A program made the translations under genes and the position numbers. Below the pieces are notes generated by a model, which saw only the letters and a program-made list of their open reading frames with translations, was not told the DNA's origin and made no database searches. From Phenylobacterium sp. (GTDB lineage Bacteria > Pseudomonadota > Alphaproteobacteria > Caulobacterales > Caulobacteraceae): 64,000 nt of DNA. The DNA lies in the NCBI RefSeq assembly GCF_030679875.1, contig NZ_JAUXSP010000006.1, positions 193,653 through 257,652 of the forward strand. The letters run 5' to 3'. Positions 42,583 through 52,568 of this stretch are shown here, piece after piece; within the stretch, counting starts at the first letter, position 1, and each line of letters opens with the position of its first letter.

Positions 42583-42939
42583 ATGGCGCGGCGCGATCTG
42601 ACCGGGGCGGTGGACTTCGCCTATCTGGAATCCTACGCCGCCGGCGACCTGGAGGTGGTGGCTGAAGTCCTGGAGCTGTTCCGCCAGCAGGCGGCGCTCT
42701 GGGCGCCCCTGATCGCGCCCGGCCAGGAAGGGTGGCCCGACGCGGTCCACACGATCAAGGGAACCGCCCGGGGGATCGGCGCCCACACTCTGGCGAAGGC
42801 CTGTGAAGCCGCTGAGACCCACGGTGAGGGGCGGCTGTCGGCGGTGCGGGACGCCCTCGATGCAGCCCTCGCCGACGTGGCGGCCTATGTCCACGAGCTC
42901 ATGCTGCGCTCGCTCAAGGGACCCCCGCGCTCGCCTTGA
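42583..42939 (+). CDS. stand-alone histidine phosphotransfer (Hpt) domain protein
   Basis: A 118-residue helical protein. The Hpt signature is AVHTIKGTARGIGAHTLAKACEAAE with the phospho-His in VHTIKG near residue 55. It has no kinase or receiver attached, so it should shuttle phosphate between a hybrid kinase and a response regulator. The hybrid kinase at 17.5 kb is one possible partner, without direct evidence. GGAGAGA lies 5-8 bases before the start; the next feature upstream is tRNA-Lys. Confidence 0.85.
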   Translation: MARRDLTGAVDFAYLESYAAGDLEVVAEVLELFRQQAALWAPLIAPGQEGWPDAVHTIKGTARGIGAHTLAKACEAAETHGEGRLSAVRDALDAALADVAAYVHELMLRSLKGPPRSP

Positions 42940-42960
42940 GGTGTCAGCTCACCTGGGCAG

Positions 42961-43173
42961 TCAGTGGGCGCGGCCGCCGCCTTCGTCAGACTCGACCCCT
43001 TGGTCGCCGCCATCGGCCTCGGGATCAACAGGGTCCGGCGGTCCCTCGGCCCCGTACTGGGCCAGCACCCCGTGCAGTCCAAGCAGGGCGTCCTGCGTCA
43101 CCACGGCGTGCAACCAGACCTCATAGCGCCCGTCGCTCAATGGCCGGTAGGTCAGCTCGGGGGGCTTGCTCAT
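42961..43173 (-). CDS. hypothetical protein, acidic tail, 70 residues
   Basis: Residues 1-40 (TYRPLSDGRYEVWLHAVVTQDALLGLHGVLAQYG) look folded, and the C-terminal ~30 are acidic and Gly-rich. It has no signal peptide. Start 43173 is chosen by protein character; the ribosome site is weak. Unknown family. It converges with the Hpt gene. Confidence 0.55.
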   Translation of the reverse strand: MSKPPELTYRPLSDGRYEVWLHAVVTQDALLGLHGVLAQYGAEGPPDPVDPEADGGDQGVESDEGGGRAH

Positions 43174-43342
43174 GATCAGGTCCGAATCGCGGGGCGTTCG
43201 GCGCAGACTACCCCATCGGCTCGCCCCCTGAGACCCAGGCCGGCGGCCGGCGAGGCGCAAAGCGATTAGACGCAAGCCTCTGTCCGCGCCTAGGATCATG
43301 CGGAAAGCGGCCAGGCGCCGCCCCCTTTGCGGAGAAGACCTG

Positions 43343-43909
43343 ATGAGAATCGCCCTGATCCTGGCGGCGGCGGCCTGGCTGGCCACAGCCCCCGCCGCCC
43401 TTGCCCAGAGCCCGGCAGGCGCGTTCTTCGACGCTCTGGGCAAGCTCTGCGGCCAGAGCTTTGCGGGTCAGGTGGCCGCCGGCAACGAGACCGATGCGGC
43501 TTTCCGCGAGGCTGAGCTGATCATGCACGTGGCGAGCTGCAGCGAGACCGAGATCCGGATCCCTTTCCATGTGGGCGAGGATCATTCGCGAACCTGGGTC
43601 ATCACCCGCCTGGGCGATGATCGGCTGCGTCTGAAGCATGACCACCGCCACACCGACGGAACCGAGGACGAGCTCTCCCAGTACGGGGGCGACAGCCTGG
43701 AGGCGGGCTCGGCCGGCCGTCAGAGCTTCCCGGTGGACGCCTACTCCATCGCGCTGTTCACCCGTACCGACCGGACGGTGTCGAACACCAATGTCTGGTC
43801 CCTGGAGCTGTCCGACGAGGCCTTCACCTATGAGCTGGCTAGGCCTGGGCGCCTGTTCCGGGTCGCATTCGATCTGACCCAGCCCCTATCGACCCCGGCG
43901 GGTCTTTAA
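43343..43909 (+). CDS. secreted hypothetical protein
   Basis: A 188-residue protein with a signal peptide (ALILAAAAWLATAPAALAQ). The mature part has FFDALGKLCGQSFAGQV and IRIPFHVGEDHSRTWVITRLGDDRLRLKHDHRHTDGTEDELSQYGG, a pattern seen in conserved hypothetical proteins of Caulobacterales and sphingomonads. The His-rich KHDHRHTDG might bind metal, which is speculative. GGAGAAGA precedes the start. Confidence 0.8.
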   Translation: MRIALILAAAAWLATAPAALAQSPAGAFFDALGKLCGQSFAGQVAAGNETDAAFREAELIMHVASCSETEIRIPFHVGEDHSRTWVITRLGDDRLRLKHDHRHTDGTEDELSQYGGDSLEAGSAGRQSFPVDAYSIALFTRTDRTVSNTNVWSLELSDEAFTYELARPGRLFRVAFDLTQPLSTPAGL

Positions 43910-44025
43910 GCGCCAGCCGTCCGCCGGATCAGTCTGAGCCGTCTCGAAGGTCGAAGAGGAGCGGGCGAGTAAGGTGGGGATCTGGCCAGCGCCGCGGGGA
44001 GAAATCTCTGACCCGCTGAAAGGAA

Positions 44026-44100
44026 TGGTGGATGCGACAGGGATTGAACCTGTGACCCCCTCGGTGTGAACGAGGTGCTCTCCCGCTGAGCTACGCATCC
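44026..44100 (-). tRNA. tRNA-Val (anticodon CAC)
   Basis: A 75-base tRNA including an encoded CCA. GGATGCG pairs with CGCATCC, the anticodon stem CCTCG/CGAGG closes the loop TTCACAC, giving CAC, and the T arm ACAGG-TTCAATC-CCTGT is intact. Confidence 0.97.
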
Positions 44101-44116
44101 ATCGGAAGGGTTGCGC

Positions 44117-44839
44117 CTATAGCGTCTCGTTCGGCCCGGGGCAAGCCGGCAGTAGCTGCAAACAGGCGGCGGGCAGGTCGGCGTAGTGGTCGATGAGGAT
44201 GTCGGCGCCCAGGTCGGCGACCGGAACCTCGGTATAGCCGAAGCTGACCAGGATCAGGGGCACGCCCGCGGCCCGGGCTGCGCCGGCGTCCGGGGAGGCG
44301 TCGCCGATCATGATGGCGCGGCTGGCCTGTCCTCCGGCCCGGGCGATGGCGGTCTCCAGGTGGCGGCGGTCGGGCTTCTGGGCCGGGGCGGCGTCAGCGC
44401 CGACAACGGCCTCGAACAGGGATGACAGGTTCAGCGCGTCCAGCAGGTTGGTGGAGAGGTCGGTACGCTTGTTGGTGCAGACCACCAGGCGCGCGCCGGC
44501 CCCCCGCAGGGTTTCCAGGGTCTCGACCATGCCGGGGAAGGGCGCGCTCTCATCGGCGATATGGGCGTTGTAGCGGGCGATGAAGCGGTCGAAGAGGCCG
44601 CCCATGGCGTCGTCGGCGATGGGATGGCCAGCCTCGCTGAAGCCCCGTTGCAGCAGCCAGCGGGCGCCCTTGCCGATGAAGGGACGGGCCTCGGCCAGCG
44701 GCAGGGGGGCGTGGCCTTCCTCCTGCAGGATGACGTTCAACGTGCCGACCAGGTCCGGCGCGGTGTCCACCAGGGTCCCGTCGAGGTCGAAGGCGAGCGT
44801 CGCGCCGGCCAGGGCCGAGAGGTCGAGGGGGGCGGCCAT
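44117..44839 (-). CDS. gph: phosphoglycolate phosphatase (HAD family)
   Basis: A 240-residue HAD hydrolase. Motif I is FDLDGTLVDTAPDL, the Ser/Thr motif is VVCTNKR, motif III Lys is in APAQKPDRRHLETAI, and motif IV is MIGDASPDAGAARAAG. It dephosphorylates 2-phosphoglycolate made in DNA repair and carbon metabolism. It diverges from glmU and precedes tRNA-Val by 16 bases. Confidence 0.9.
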   Translation of the reverse strand: MAAPLDLSALAGATLAFDLDGTLVDTAPDLVGTLNVILQEEGHAPLPLAEARPFIGKGARWLLQRGFSEAGHPIADDAMGGLFDRFIARYNAHIADESAPFPGMVETLETLRGAGARLVVCTNKRTDLSTNLLDALNLSSLFEAVVGADAAPAQKPDRRHLETAIARAGGQASRAIMIGDASPDAGAARAAGVPLILVSFGYTEVPVADLGADILIDHYADLPAACLQLLPACPGPNETL

Positions 44840-44930
44840 GACGGATGCGTTTCCTTTCGTCGAAACCTGTCGCCGTTTCGGCTAAACGCCCCATGATTGC
44901 AATGCCGTCGACTCGCCAAGGACCTGTCCC

Positions 44931-46292
44931 ATGACCTTCAGCGCCAGACCCCGCGCCGCCGTGATCCTCGCCGCTGGTCAGGGCACGCGGATGAAGTCGC
45001 CTGTGCCGAAGGTGATGCACAGGGTCGGCGGCCGCACCATGCTCGACCGGGCTATCGACGCCGTCCAGGCGGCTGGCTGCGCGCGGGTGGTGGTGGTGGT
45101 CGGGCCCCACAGCCCCGAGGTGCGCGCCGCGGTGGTGGCGCGTCTGGGGGAGGACGCGGTCGCCGTGCAGGACCCGCCGCTGGGCACCGGTCATGCGGTG
45201 CTGGCCGCCCGGGAGGCCCTGGCTGATTTTGACGGTGAGGTGCTGGTCACCAATGGCGATTGTCCCCTTCTGGAGGGCAAGGACCTCGAGCCCTTGTTCG
45301 CCCTGCGCACTCAGGGGGTGGCCCTGGCCCTGCTGGGATTTGAGCCCGTCGATGCGGCGCTTTACGGCCGGCTGATCCGCGGCGCCGACGGTCACGTGCT
45401 GCGGATCGTGGAGGCCCGCGACGCCAATGAGGAGGAGCGCCACGTCCGGGCCTGCTATTCGGGCATGATGGTCGCCGACCGGGCCCAGCTGTTCGCCTGG
45501 CTGGCCCGGATCGGCAACGACAACGTCAAGGGCGAGTACTATCTGACCGAGGCGGTCGCCATCGCCGTCGCCGACGAGGCGCAGGTTCGTGCGGTGTTCG
45601 CCGCCGAGAGCGCGGTGATGGGGGCGGACTCGCAAGCCCAACTGGCCGCGGCCGAGGCCATCTTCCAACAGCGGCGGCGACACCACTTCCTCAGCGAGGG
45701 GGTGGCCATGCCGGCCCCGGACACGGTGCATTTCTCCTGGGACACGCAGATCGCGCCCGGCGCCACGGTCGAGCAGTTCGTGGTCTTCGGTCCCGGGGTC
45801 AGCGTTGCGACCGGCGCGGTGATCCGCGCCTTCAGTCATCTGGAAGGCGCGCAAGTCGGCGAGGGCGCCCTGGTGGGCCCCTATGCCCGGCTGCGCCCTG
45901 GCGCCCAGATCGGCGACCGGGCGCATATCGGCAATTTCGTCGAGGTGAAAAAGGTGGTGGTCGGCGAGGGGGCCAAGGCCAATCATCTCGCCTATCTGGG
46001 AGACGGGACGGTGGGGGCGGGCGCCAATATCGGCGCTGGGACGATCTTCTGTAACTATGATGGCTTCGACAAGTTCGAGACCCATGTGGGCGAGGGCGCC
46101 TTCATCGGCTCCAACTCGGCCCTGGTGGCTCCGGTGCGCATCGGGGCCGGCGCCTATACGGGCTCAGGTTCAGTGATCACCCGTGATGTGGCGCCCGACG
46201 CCCTGGCCCTGGGGCGCGGGACGCAGGTGGAGAAGAGCGGCTGGGCCGCCGGTTTCCGCGCCACCAAGGCCGTGCGGTCGAAAAAGCCCTGA
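44931..46292 (+). CDS. glmU: bifunctional UDP-N-acetylglucosamine pyrophosphorylase / glucosamine-1-phosphate N-acetyltransferase
   Basis: A 453-residue enzyme that makes UDP-GlcNAc for peptidoglycan and lipid A. The uridyltransferase half has [22 protein letters not shown] and TNGDCPLL; the left-handed beta-helix half has hexapeptide repeats with NFVEVKKV and [27 protein letters not shown] precedes the start. rpiA follows by 90 bases. Confidence 0.96.
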   Translation: MTFSARPRAAVILAAGQGTRMKSPVPKVMHRVGGRTMLDRAIDAVQAAGCARVVVVVGPHSPEVRAAVVARLGEDAVAVQDPPLGTGHAVLAAREALADFDGEVLVTNGDCPLLEGKDLEPLFALRTQGVALALLGFEPVDAALYGRLIRGADGHVLRIVEARDANEEERHVRACYSGMMVADRAQLFAWLARIGNDNVKGEYYLTEAVAIAVADEAQVRAVFAAESAVMGADSQAQLAAAEAIFQQRRRHHFLSEGVAMPAPDTVHFSWDTQIAPGATVEQFVVFGPGVSVATGAVIRAFSHLEGAQVGEGALVGPYARLRPGAQIGDRAHIGNFVEVKKVVVGEGAKANHLAYLGDGTVGAGANIGAGTIFCNYDGFDKFETHVGEGAFIGSNSALVAPVRIGAGAYTGSGSVITRDVAPDALALGRGTQVEKSGWAAGFRATKAVRSKKP

Positions 46293-46382
46293 CATCGGCC
46301 ACCGTTCGGGCGTGGTCTTCCCCGCCCCAGGCGCCTAGAAGAAAGCCCCCGCCAAGGTCCGGCGGCCGAGCACGGAATCAAG

Positions 46383-47066
46383 ATGGACGCAGACGCCCAG
46401 AAAAAGGCCGCCGGCGAGGCCGCCGCCCAGATGGTCGAGGCCGGCATGGTGGTCGGGCTGGGCACGGGTTCGACCGCAGCCTGGTTCGTCAAGGCGCTGG
46501 CGGCCCGTCAGCTTGACGTGACCTGCATCGCCACCTCGGTGGCCACCGCTGAACTGGCTCAGAGCCTGGGCCTGAAGCTCACTGAGCTTGGACCAGTGAA
46601 GTCCATCGACCTCACCGTGGACGGGGCCGACGAGATCGGCCCGGCCCTGTCGCTGATCAAGGGGGGCGGGGCGGCCCTGCTGCGCGAGAAGCTGGTCTGG
46701 GAGGCCTCGCGCCGCTGCGTGGTCATCGCCGACGCCGCCAAGCGGGTGTCCATGCTGGGCAAGTTCCCGCTGCCCATCGAGGTGGTGGCCTTCGCCCACC
46801 AGACAACGGCCCTGCGCATCTGTGACGCGCTTTCGGAATGCGACCTGGGCGTCGCGCCGCGTCTGCGGATGAAGGACGGGGCGCCGGTGCGGACCGACGG
46901 GGGCAATCTTATCTATGACGCCGCCTGTGGTCGGATCGAGGACCCCGCGGCGCTCGCCGATGCGCTGAAGAGCGTCACCGGCGTGGTCGATCACGGCCTG
47001 TTCCTGGACCTGGCCGACCTGGCCCTGGTGGGGACGCCCCAGGGCGTCGTCACCGTCGAACCCTGA
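46383..47066 (+). CDS. rpiA: ribose-5-phosphate isomerase A
   Basis: A 227-residue enzyme interconverting ribose-5-phosphate and ribulose-5-phosphate. Phosphate-binding GLGTGSTAAWFVKAL, the catalytic DGADEIGPALSLIKGGGAALLREK (Asp/Glu and Lys) and the C-terminal DHGLFLDLADLALVGTPQGV are all present. It is 17 bases from gor and likely co-transcribed with it. Confidence 0.96.
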   Translation: MDADAQKKAAGEAAAQMVEAGMVVGLGTGSTAAWFVKALAARQLDVTCIATSVATAELAQSLGLKLTELGPVKSIDLTVDGADEIGPALSLIKGGGAALLREKLVWEASRRCVVIADAAKRVSMLGKFPLPIEVVAFAHQTTALRICDALSECDLGVAPRLRMKDGAPVRTDGGNLIYDAACGRIEDPAALADALKSVTGVVDHGLFLDLADLALVGTPQGVVTVEP

Positions 47067-47083
47067 AGTGGAGTGACCTGAGC

Positions 47084-48469
47084 GTGGCCCAGTACGACTA
47101 CGACCTGTTTGTCATCGGCGCCGGTTCTGGCGGGGTGCGCGCCGCGCGACTGGCGGCCGTGAGCGGCGCCCGCGTGGCGGTGGCCGAGGAGGACCGGGTC
47201 GGCGGCACCTGCGTGATCCGCGGCTGCGTGCCCAAGAAGTTCATGGTCTACGCCTCGGAATATGCCGGTCATTTCAAGACCGCCCAGGCCTATGGCTGGA
47301 GCTTTGGCGAGGCGCCGCGCTTCGACTGGCCGACCTTCCTGGCGGAAAAGGACAAGGAGATCGCCCGTCTGTCGGGGATCTATGTGACCAACCTGCAGAA
47401 CGCCGGCGCCGAGCTGGTCCACGCCAAGGGACGTCTGGCGGACGCCCACACCATCGAACTGGTTGGCAAGGACAAGACCGTCACCGCCGGCAAGATTCTC
47501 ATCGCCACTGGCGGCCGGCCATGGGTCCCGAAGGACCTGCCGGGGATCGAGCACGTCATCACCTCAGACGAGGCCTTCCATCTGGCGGATCTGCCCGAGC
47601 GGATGGTGATCGCCGGCGGCGGCTATATCGCCGTGGAGTTCGCCTGTATTTTCAGCGGACTTGGAGTTGACGTGACCCTGGTCCACCGGGGCCCGAACAT
47701 CCTGCGGGGGTTTGACGACCATGTCCGCGCCCATCTGGCCGAAGAGCTGGAGAAGAAGGGCATCAAGGTTCTGCTGGGCTGCCAGCATGAGCGGGTGGAG
47801 AAGACAGCCGGGGGCCTGGTGAGCCACCTGTCCAGCGGCGCGACCCTGAACTCCGACCTCGTGCTCTTCGCCCTGGGCCGTGAGCCCTATGTGGAGGGGC
47901 TGGGACTGGAGGCCGCCGGCGTGGAGGTCCAGGACGGGGCCATTGTGGTCGATGACTATTCCCGCACCAATGTGGAGAACATCTGGGCCGTCGGCGACGT
48001 CACCAACCGGATCAACCTGACGCCCGTGGCGATCCGCGAAGGCGCAGCCTTTGCTCAGACCGAGTTCTACGACAACCCCACGACCTTCGACCACGAGATG
48101 GTCGCCTCGGCGGTCTTCTCTCAGCCGGCCATCGGCTCGGTGGGGCTGACCGAGGCCGAGGCGCGCCGCGCCCATGGCCAGGTGGATGTCTATCTGTCTC
48201 GCTTCCGCGCCATGAAGCACACCTTTTCGGGCGGAGAGGAGCGGGCGCTGATCAAGCTGGTGGTGGACGCCGAGAGCCAGAAGCTGCTGGGCTGCCATGT
48301 GGTGGCGCCCGATGGTCCGGAGATCATCCAGATGGCGGCGATCGCGCTGAAGATGGGCGTCACCAAGGCCCAGTGGGACTCCACCTGCGCGGTGCATCCG
48401 ACCCTGGCTGAAGAACTGGTGACCATGCGGGAGAAGTATCTGCCCCAGGACCTGGGCCCGGTGGCGTGA
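47084..48469 (+). CDS. gor: glutathione-disulfide reductase
   Basis: A 461-residue FAD disulfide oxidoreductase using NADPH to reduce GSSG. The FAD site is VIGAGSGGVRAARLAA, the redox disulfide GGTCVIRGCVPKKFMVYAS, the NADPH site AGGGYIAVEFACIFSGLG and the C-terminal active His-Glu in CAVHPTLAEELV. It uses a GTG start with GGAG 10 bases before it. Its stop overlaps the next gene start (GTGA). Confidence 0.95.
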   Translation: MAQYDYDLFVIGAGSGGVRAARLAAVSGARVAVAEEDRVGGTCVIRGCVPKKFMVYASEYAGHFKTAQAYGWSFGEAPRFDWPTFLAEKDKEIARLSGIYVTNLQNAGAELVHAKGRLADAHTIELVGKDKTVTAGKILIATGGRPWVPKDLPGIEHVITSDEAFHLADLPERMVIAGGGYIAVEFACIFSGLGVDVTLVHRGPNILRGFDDHVRAHLAEELEKKGIKVLLGCQHERVEKTAGGLVSHLSSGATLNSDLVLFALGREPYVEGLGLEAAGVEVQDGAIVVDDYSRTNVENIWAVGDVTNRINLTPVAIREGAAFAQTEFYDNPTTFDHEMVASAVFSQPAIGSVGLTEAEARRAHGQVDVYLSRFRAMKHTFSGGEERALIKLVVDAESQKLLGCHVVAPDGPEIIQMAAIALKMGVTKAQWDSTCAVHPTLAEELVTMREKYLPQDLGPVA

Positions 48470-49716
48470 AGCTGGCGGCCTCCCTCTTCGCCGGCCCGGG
48501 GTTCGCCCGCTGGTGCGGCTGGGTGCTGGTGTTCGCCGCAGCGCTCACCGGGCCGCTGGGTTGGGTGGGGCCTCTGGCCTTCGCCGTACTGCTCAGCCTT
48601 GTGGGCTTGCTGACCTTGCCGGCGCTTGAGGTGCGGGAGGCCGATCGGCCCGCCGCCCTGGCCATCCTGGTCCTGGTGATCTGGGCGGCGGGCTCCATGC
48701 TCTGGAGCCCCTATGAGCCCGAAGCCCTGTGGAGCTCGAATGCGGTCAAGCTGGCCTGCCAGGCGGCGCTCTATTGGGCGGCCTATTGCGCGGTGCGGCG
48801 CGCCGACCCGCAGATCCTGCGCTGGGCCATGGCGGTCTTCATGTGGGGCCTGTCGGGCCTGGCGGCGGTGATCATTGTCGAGGCGGTCACCGGCGCCGCC
48901 CTCTATCAGGCCCTGCGCCAGGCGATCTCTGATCCTATCCGGCCGGACTTGGCGGTCCGCAACGTGGCCCAGGGTGTGTTTGTCCTGGCCGTGCTTTGGG
49001 GGCCGGCCGCCCTGGCCGCGATCCGTCTGGGCTGGTGGCAGCTTGCGGTGCTCATGGCCGCTGGCCTCGTCGCCGGCGCGGTGGGGCTAAATGCGGACGC
49101 TCCCTTGATCGCCCTGGCGGGGGCCAGCGCAGCGGGCGCTGCGGTCTATCGGTGGCCGCTCATCGCCCCGCGGGTGCTGGGCGCCGGCGCCGGTCTGTTC
49201 TTCCTCGCCACGCCGCTGATCCTGTGGGCGCTGCGGGAGCAAGGAATCTATGCCGCGCTGCAGGACAGGGTCAGCCTCTCCTGGAGCATGCGCATGGACT
49301 ACTGGAGCTATGCGGTGGACTGGATCAGCGACAAGCCTCTGCGGGGCTGGGGCCTGGACGCCAGCCGCATGTTCGGGCCGGGCATCCGGCTGCATCCCCA
49401 TGACGCCGCCCTGCAGGTCTGGCTTGAGCTTGGCGTGATCGGGGCTGCGGCCGCCACCGTCTTCTGGGTGACACTCTTTCATCGTCTGGAGCGGCGCAGC
49501 CCCGACCTGGGAGCGGCGGCGGGAACAGCCGCGGCGGTCAGCTATCTCACCTTCGCCGCCGTGAGCTTCGGGGTCTGGCAGGAATGGTGGCTGGCCCTCG
49601 GCGCGCTGGCTCTCGTCACAGCCGCCGGCGCCCAGCGTCTGGCCATGGCCACCTCGACGTCAAAGGCTGCAGCGGGGTCGCGCAGAGCATCGACCTATCC
49701 CCCCATATCGGAGTAG
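48466..49716 (+). CDS. O-antigen ligase/polymerase (Wzy_C) family membrane protein
   Basis: A 416-residue inner-membrane protein with about 10 helices. The family signature for the large periplasmic loop is [14 protein letters not shown] and [20 protein letters not shown]. Such proteins polymerise or ligate surface polysaccharide. No glycan genes are adjacent, so the substrate is unknown. The GTG start overlaps the gor stop by four bases. Confidence 0.88.
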   Translation: MKLAASLFAGPGFARWCGWVLVFAAALTGPLGWVGPLAFAVLLSLVGLLTLPALEVREADRPAALAILVLVIWAAGSMLWSPYEPEALWSSNAVKLACQAALYWAAYCAVRRADPQILRWAMAVFMWGLSGLAAVIIVEAVTGAALYQALRQAISDPIRPDLAVRNVAQGVFVLAVLWGPAALAAIRLGWWQLAVLMAAGLVAGAVGLNADAPLIALAGASAAGAAVYRWPLIAPRVLGAGAGLFFLATPLILWALREQGIYAALQDRVSLSWSMRMDYWSYAVDWISDKPLRGWGLDASRMFGPGIRLHPHDAALQVWLELGVIGAAAATVFWVTLFHRLERRSPDLGAAAGTAAAVSYLTFAAVSFGVWQEWWLALGALALVTAAGAQRLAMATSTSKAAAGSRRASTYPPISE

Positions 49717-49777
49717 AAGGCCCCTCTTTCGTCCCCGGGCATCGCCGCCCGATCTCGGGATGACGCGGAGCCGACTG

Positions 49778-51157
49778 ATGAGCGACAACTGGAAACCAGC
49801 GTCCTGGCGCGCCAAGACCGCCAAGCACATTCCGGACGACTATCCGGACGCTGCGGCCCTTGAGCGGGTGGAGCAGACTCTGCGCGGCATGCCGCCCCTG
49901 GTGTTCGCTGGCGAGGCGCGACGCCTGAAGTCGCTGCTGGGCGATGTGGCCGAGGGCCGCGCCTTCCTGTTGCAGGGGGGCGACTGCGCCGAGAGCTTCA
50001 AGGAGTTCCACGCCGACAACATCCGCGACACCTTCCGGCTGATCCTGCAGATGGCGGTGGTCCTGACCTTCGCCGGCGGCAAGCCGGTGGTGAAGGTGGG
50101 CCGCATGGCTGGCCAGTTCGCCAAGCCCCGCTCCTCCGCCGTCGAGAAGATCGGCGATGTGGAACTGCCTTCTTATCGCGGCGACAACATCAACGGCATG
50201 GAGTTCACGCCTGAGGCCCGGGCGCCCGATCCGGAACGCCTGCTGAAGGCCTATGCCCAGTCGTCCTCGACCCTGAACCTGCTGCGGGCCTTCGCCGGCG
50301 GCGGCTATGCCGACCTCTACAACATCCACCGCTGGACCCTGGGCTTCGTCAATGACAGCCCGCAGGGCGCCCGCTACCGCGAGCTGTCGGAGAAGATCAG
50401 CGAGGCCCTGACCTTCATGGCCGCCATCGGGGTCACCCCCGACAGCCATCCCGACCTGCACCGGGTGGAGTTCTTCACCTGCCACGAGGCCCTGCTGCTG
50501 GGCTTCGAGGAGGCGATGACCCGCGTCGATTCCACTTCAGGCGACTGGTACGACACCTCGGCCCATCTGCTGTGGATCGGCGAGCGGACCCGTCAGCTGG
50601 ATGGGGCCCATGTGGAGTTCTGCCGCGGGGTGAAGAACCCCGTGGGCGTGAAGGTCGGCCCCTCCCTCGAGCCCGATGAACTGTTGCGCCTGATCGATGC
50701 GCTGAGCCCGGCTAACGAAGCCGGTCGCCTGACGCTGTACGGCCGGTTCGGCCACGACAAGATCGCCGACCGTCTGCCCCGTCTGATGCAGGCCACCAAG
50801 GCCGGCGGACGCAACGTGGTCTGGGCCATCGACCCGATGCACGGCAACACGCTCACCGCCGCCAATGGCTATAAGACCCGGCCCTTCGATCGCATCCTGT
50901 CGGAGGTGAAGTCCTTCGTCGAGATCGCCAAGGCAGAGGGCGTGCATCCCGGCGGCGTCCATTTGGAGATGACGGGCCAGAACGTGACGGAATGCCTGGG
51001 CGGCGCCCGCGCCCTGAGCGAGGGCGACCTGGCCGACCGCTATCATACCCACTGCGACCCGCGCCTGAACGGCGAGCAGGCCCTGGAACTGGCCTTCCTG
51101 GTGGCCGAGAAGCTCAAGGAAGACCGGGTCGACATGGCCCGCCGGGTGGCGGTCTAG
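49778..51157 (+). CDS. class II 3-deoxy-7-phosphoheptulonate (DAHP) synthase
   Basis: A 459-residue plant-type DAHP synthase for the first step of the shikimate path, joining PEP and erythrose-4-phosphate. Class II features: [11 protein letters not shown] with the metal Cys, [13 protein letters not shown], a mid-protein [22 protein letters not shown], and [10 protein letters not shown] with the metal His. Start 49778 has GGAG 7 bases upstream; the ATG at 49760 does not. Confidence 0.95.
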   Translation: MSDNWKPASWRAKTAKHIPDDYPDAAALERVEQTLRGMPPLVFAGEARRLKSLLGDVAEGRAFLLQGGDCAESFKEFHADNIRDTFRLILQMAVVLTFAGGKPVVKVGRMAGQFAKPRSSAVEKIGDVELPSYRGDNINGMEFTPEARAPDPERLLKAYAQSSSTLNLLRAFAGGGYADLYNIHRWTLGFVNDSPQGARYRELSEKISEALTFMAAIGVTPDSHPDLHRVEFFTCHEALLLGFEEAMTRVDSTSGDWYDTSAHLLWIGERTRQLDGAHVEFCRGVKNPVGVKVGPSLEPDELLRLIDALSPANEAGRLTLYGRFGHDKIADRLPRLMQATKAGGRNVVWAIDPMHGNTLTAANGYKTRPFDRILSEVKSFVEIAKAEGVHPGGVHLEMTGQNVTECLGGARALSEGDLADRYHTHCDPRLNGEQALELAFLVAEKLKEDRVDMARRVAV

Positions 51158-51185
51158 TCCAGCCGCCAGTCTGACTGGTGATCCC

Positions 51186-52562
51186 ATGACCCACCCCGCG
51201 AGCCCCGAGGCGCCAGCGGCGCCCGGGCGCCACATGCTCGTGCGTCAGGATCTGCGACAGCTGCTGAAGCTGTCGGGGCCGGTGGTGCTCGCCCGCCTGG
51301 GCATCATGACCATGGGCCTGATGGACGCCATCGTCGTGGGGCGCTACTCGGCCGTGGAGCTCGGCTTCCACGCCATGGCCTGGGCGCCCACCTCGGTGAT
51401 CCTGACCATGGCCATCGGCCTGCTGACCGGCGTCCAGGTGATGACCGCCCGCGCCGTGGGCGAGGGGCGCCGGCATGAGAGCGGCGCCGTGCTGCGACGG
51501 GGGCTGGTCTATGGCGCCTGGATAGGTCTCGCCTCCATGCTGGCGCTGGTCGCCGTGGCGCCCTGGGGCCTGTCGCGGATCGGTCTGGAGCCCAGCCTGG
51601 CGGCGGGCTCCATCGGCCCGGTGATCATCTTCGCCCTGTCCCTGCCGACCTATGTGGTGGCCTGCGCGGCCAGCTTCTGGCTGGAGGGCCTGTCGCGGCC
51701 TGGGCCGGCCATGGTGATCATGTGGCTGGCCAATGTGGTCAACCTTGTCTTCCTGCTGCTGCTGGTGCCTGGCGTCTTCGGCTTGCCAGCCCTCGGCGCC
51801 GTCGGCGCGGCCTGGGCGACCTTCGCCGCCCGGGCCTTTCTTGTGGCGGGCCTGCTGATCTACATCGCCAGAATGGCTGAGGCCCGCGAGCTAGGCGTGT
51901 TCGCCAAGCCCATTCGTGACCGCCTGGCCGAAGCCGAGCAACGCAGGGTCGGCTACGGGGCCGGCGCCTCCAACTTCTTCGAGGTGGCCGCCTTCGCCTC
52001 CCTCAACATCGTCGCTGGCTGGATCGGGACCTTGGCGCTGGCGGCCTGGACCGTGGTCCTGAACGTGATCTCCATGGTCTTCATGGCGCCGCTTGGCCTG
52101 GCGGCGGCTACGGCCGTCCTGGTCAGCAGCGCCTATGGCGCCCGGGACCGGGCGGGGGTCGCCCGCGCGGCCCTGGTCGGTTTCGCCGTGACCGCCGTCT
52201 TCGGAGTCGTCGTTTCTTTCGTGATCTGGCCCGCCGCCCCCTGGATCGCGGCCGCCTATACGACCGACCCGCAGGTGATCGCGGTCGCCGCCGCGGCCCT
52301 GGCGCTTTCCTGCCTGTTCCTGCTGGCGGACGGGCTGCAGGTGGTGATCGCCCAGGCCCTGCGGGCGCGCGGCGATGTGTGGATGCCCACCTTCACCCAC
52401 CTGACCAGCTATGTGGTGATCATGATGCCGCTGGCCTGGTGGCTGGCCCTGCCCATGGGCATGGGCGTCACCGGCCTCGTCTGGGCCGTGATCCTGGCGA
52501 GCCTGGTTTCGGTCGGCCTGCTGGCGGCGCGCTTCTGGCGGCTGTCGCTCCAGCCCCTCTGA
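51186..52562 (+). CDS. MATE family efflux transporter
   Basis: A 458-residue inner-membrane exporter with 12 helices in two halves. Family features include KLSGPVVLARLGIMTMGLMDAIVVGRYS in helix 1 and the second-half ALSCLFLLADGLQVVIAQALRARGDVWMPTF. It expels cationic drugs or metabolites in exchange for Na+ or H+. It is 28 bases after the DAHP synthase stop. Confidence 0.92.
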   Translation: MTHPASPEAPAAPGRHMLVRQDLRQLLKLSGPVVLARLGIMTMGLMDAIVVGRYSAVELGFHAMAWAPTSVILTMAIGLLTGVQVMTARAVGEGRRHESGAVLRRGLVYGAWIGLASMLALVAVAPWGLSRIGLEPSLAAGSIGPVIIFALSLPTYVVACAASFWLEGLSRPGPAMVIMWLANVVNLVFLLLLVPGVFGLPALGAVGAAWATFAARAFLVAGLLIYIARMAEARELGVFAKPIRDRLAEAEQRRVGYGAGASNFFEVAAFASLNIVAGWIGTLALAAWTVVLNVISMVFMAPLGLAAATAVLVSSAYGARDRAGVARAALVGFAVTAVFGVVVSFVIWPAAPWIAAAYTTDPQVIAVAAAALALSCLFLLADGLQVVIAQALRARGDVWMPTFTHLTSYVVIMMPLAWWLALPMGMGVTGLVWAVILASLVSVGLLAARFWRLSLQPL

Positions 52563-52568
52563 ACCGCT

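Noticed and set aside
42961-43443. Long 160-residue version of the small gene ending at 42961
   Set aside because: The first 90 codons are Arg-rich and antisense to the signal-peptide region of the secreted protein at 43343; the internal ATG at 43173 gives a more plausible protein.
44550-46085. 511-codon minus-strand frame across glmU and the gph start
   Set aside because: It runs antisense through the conserved glmU motifs and then continues in an unused frame of gph, so it is not a gene fusion.
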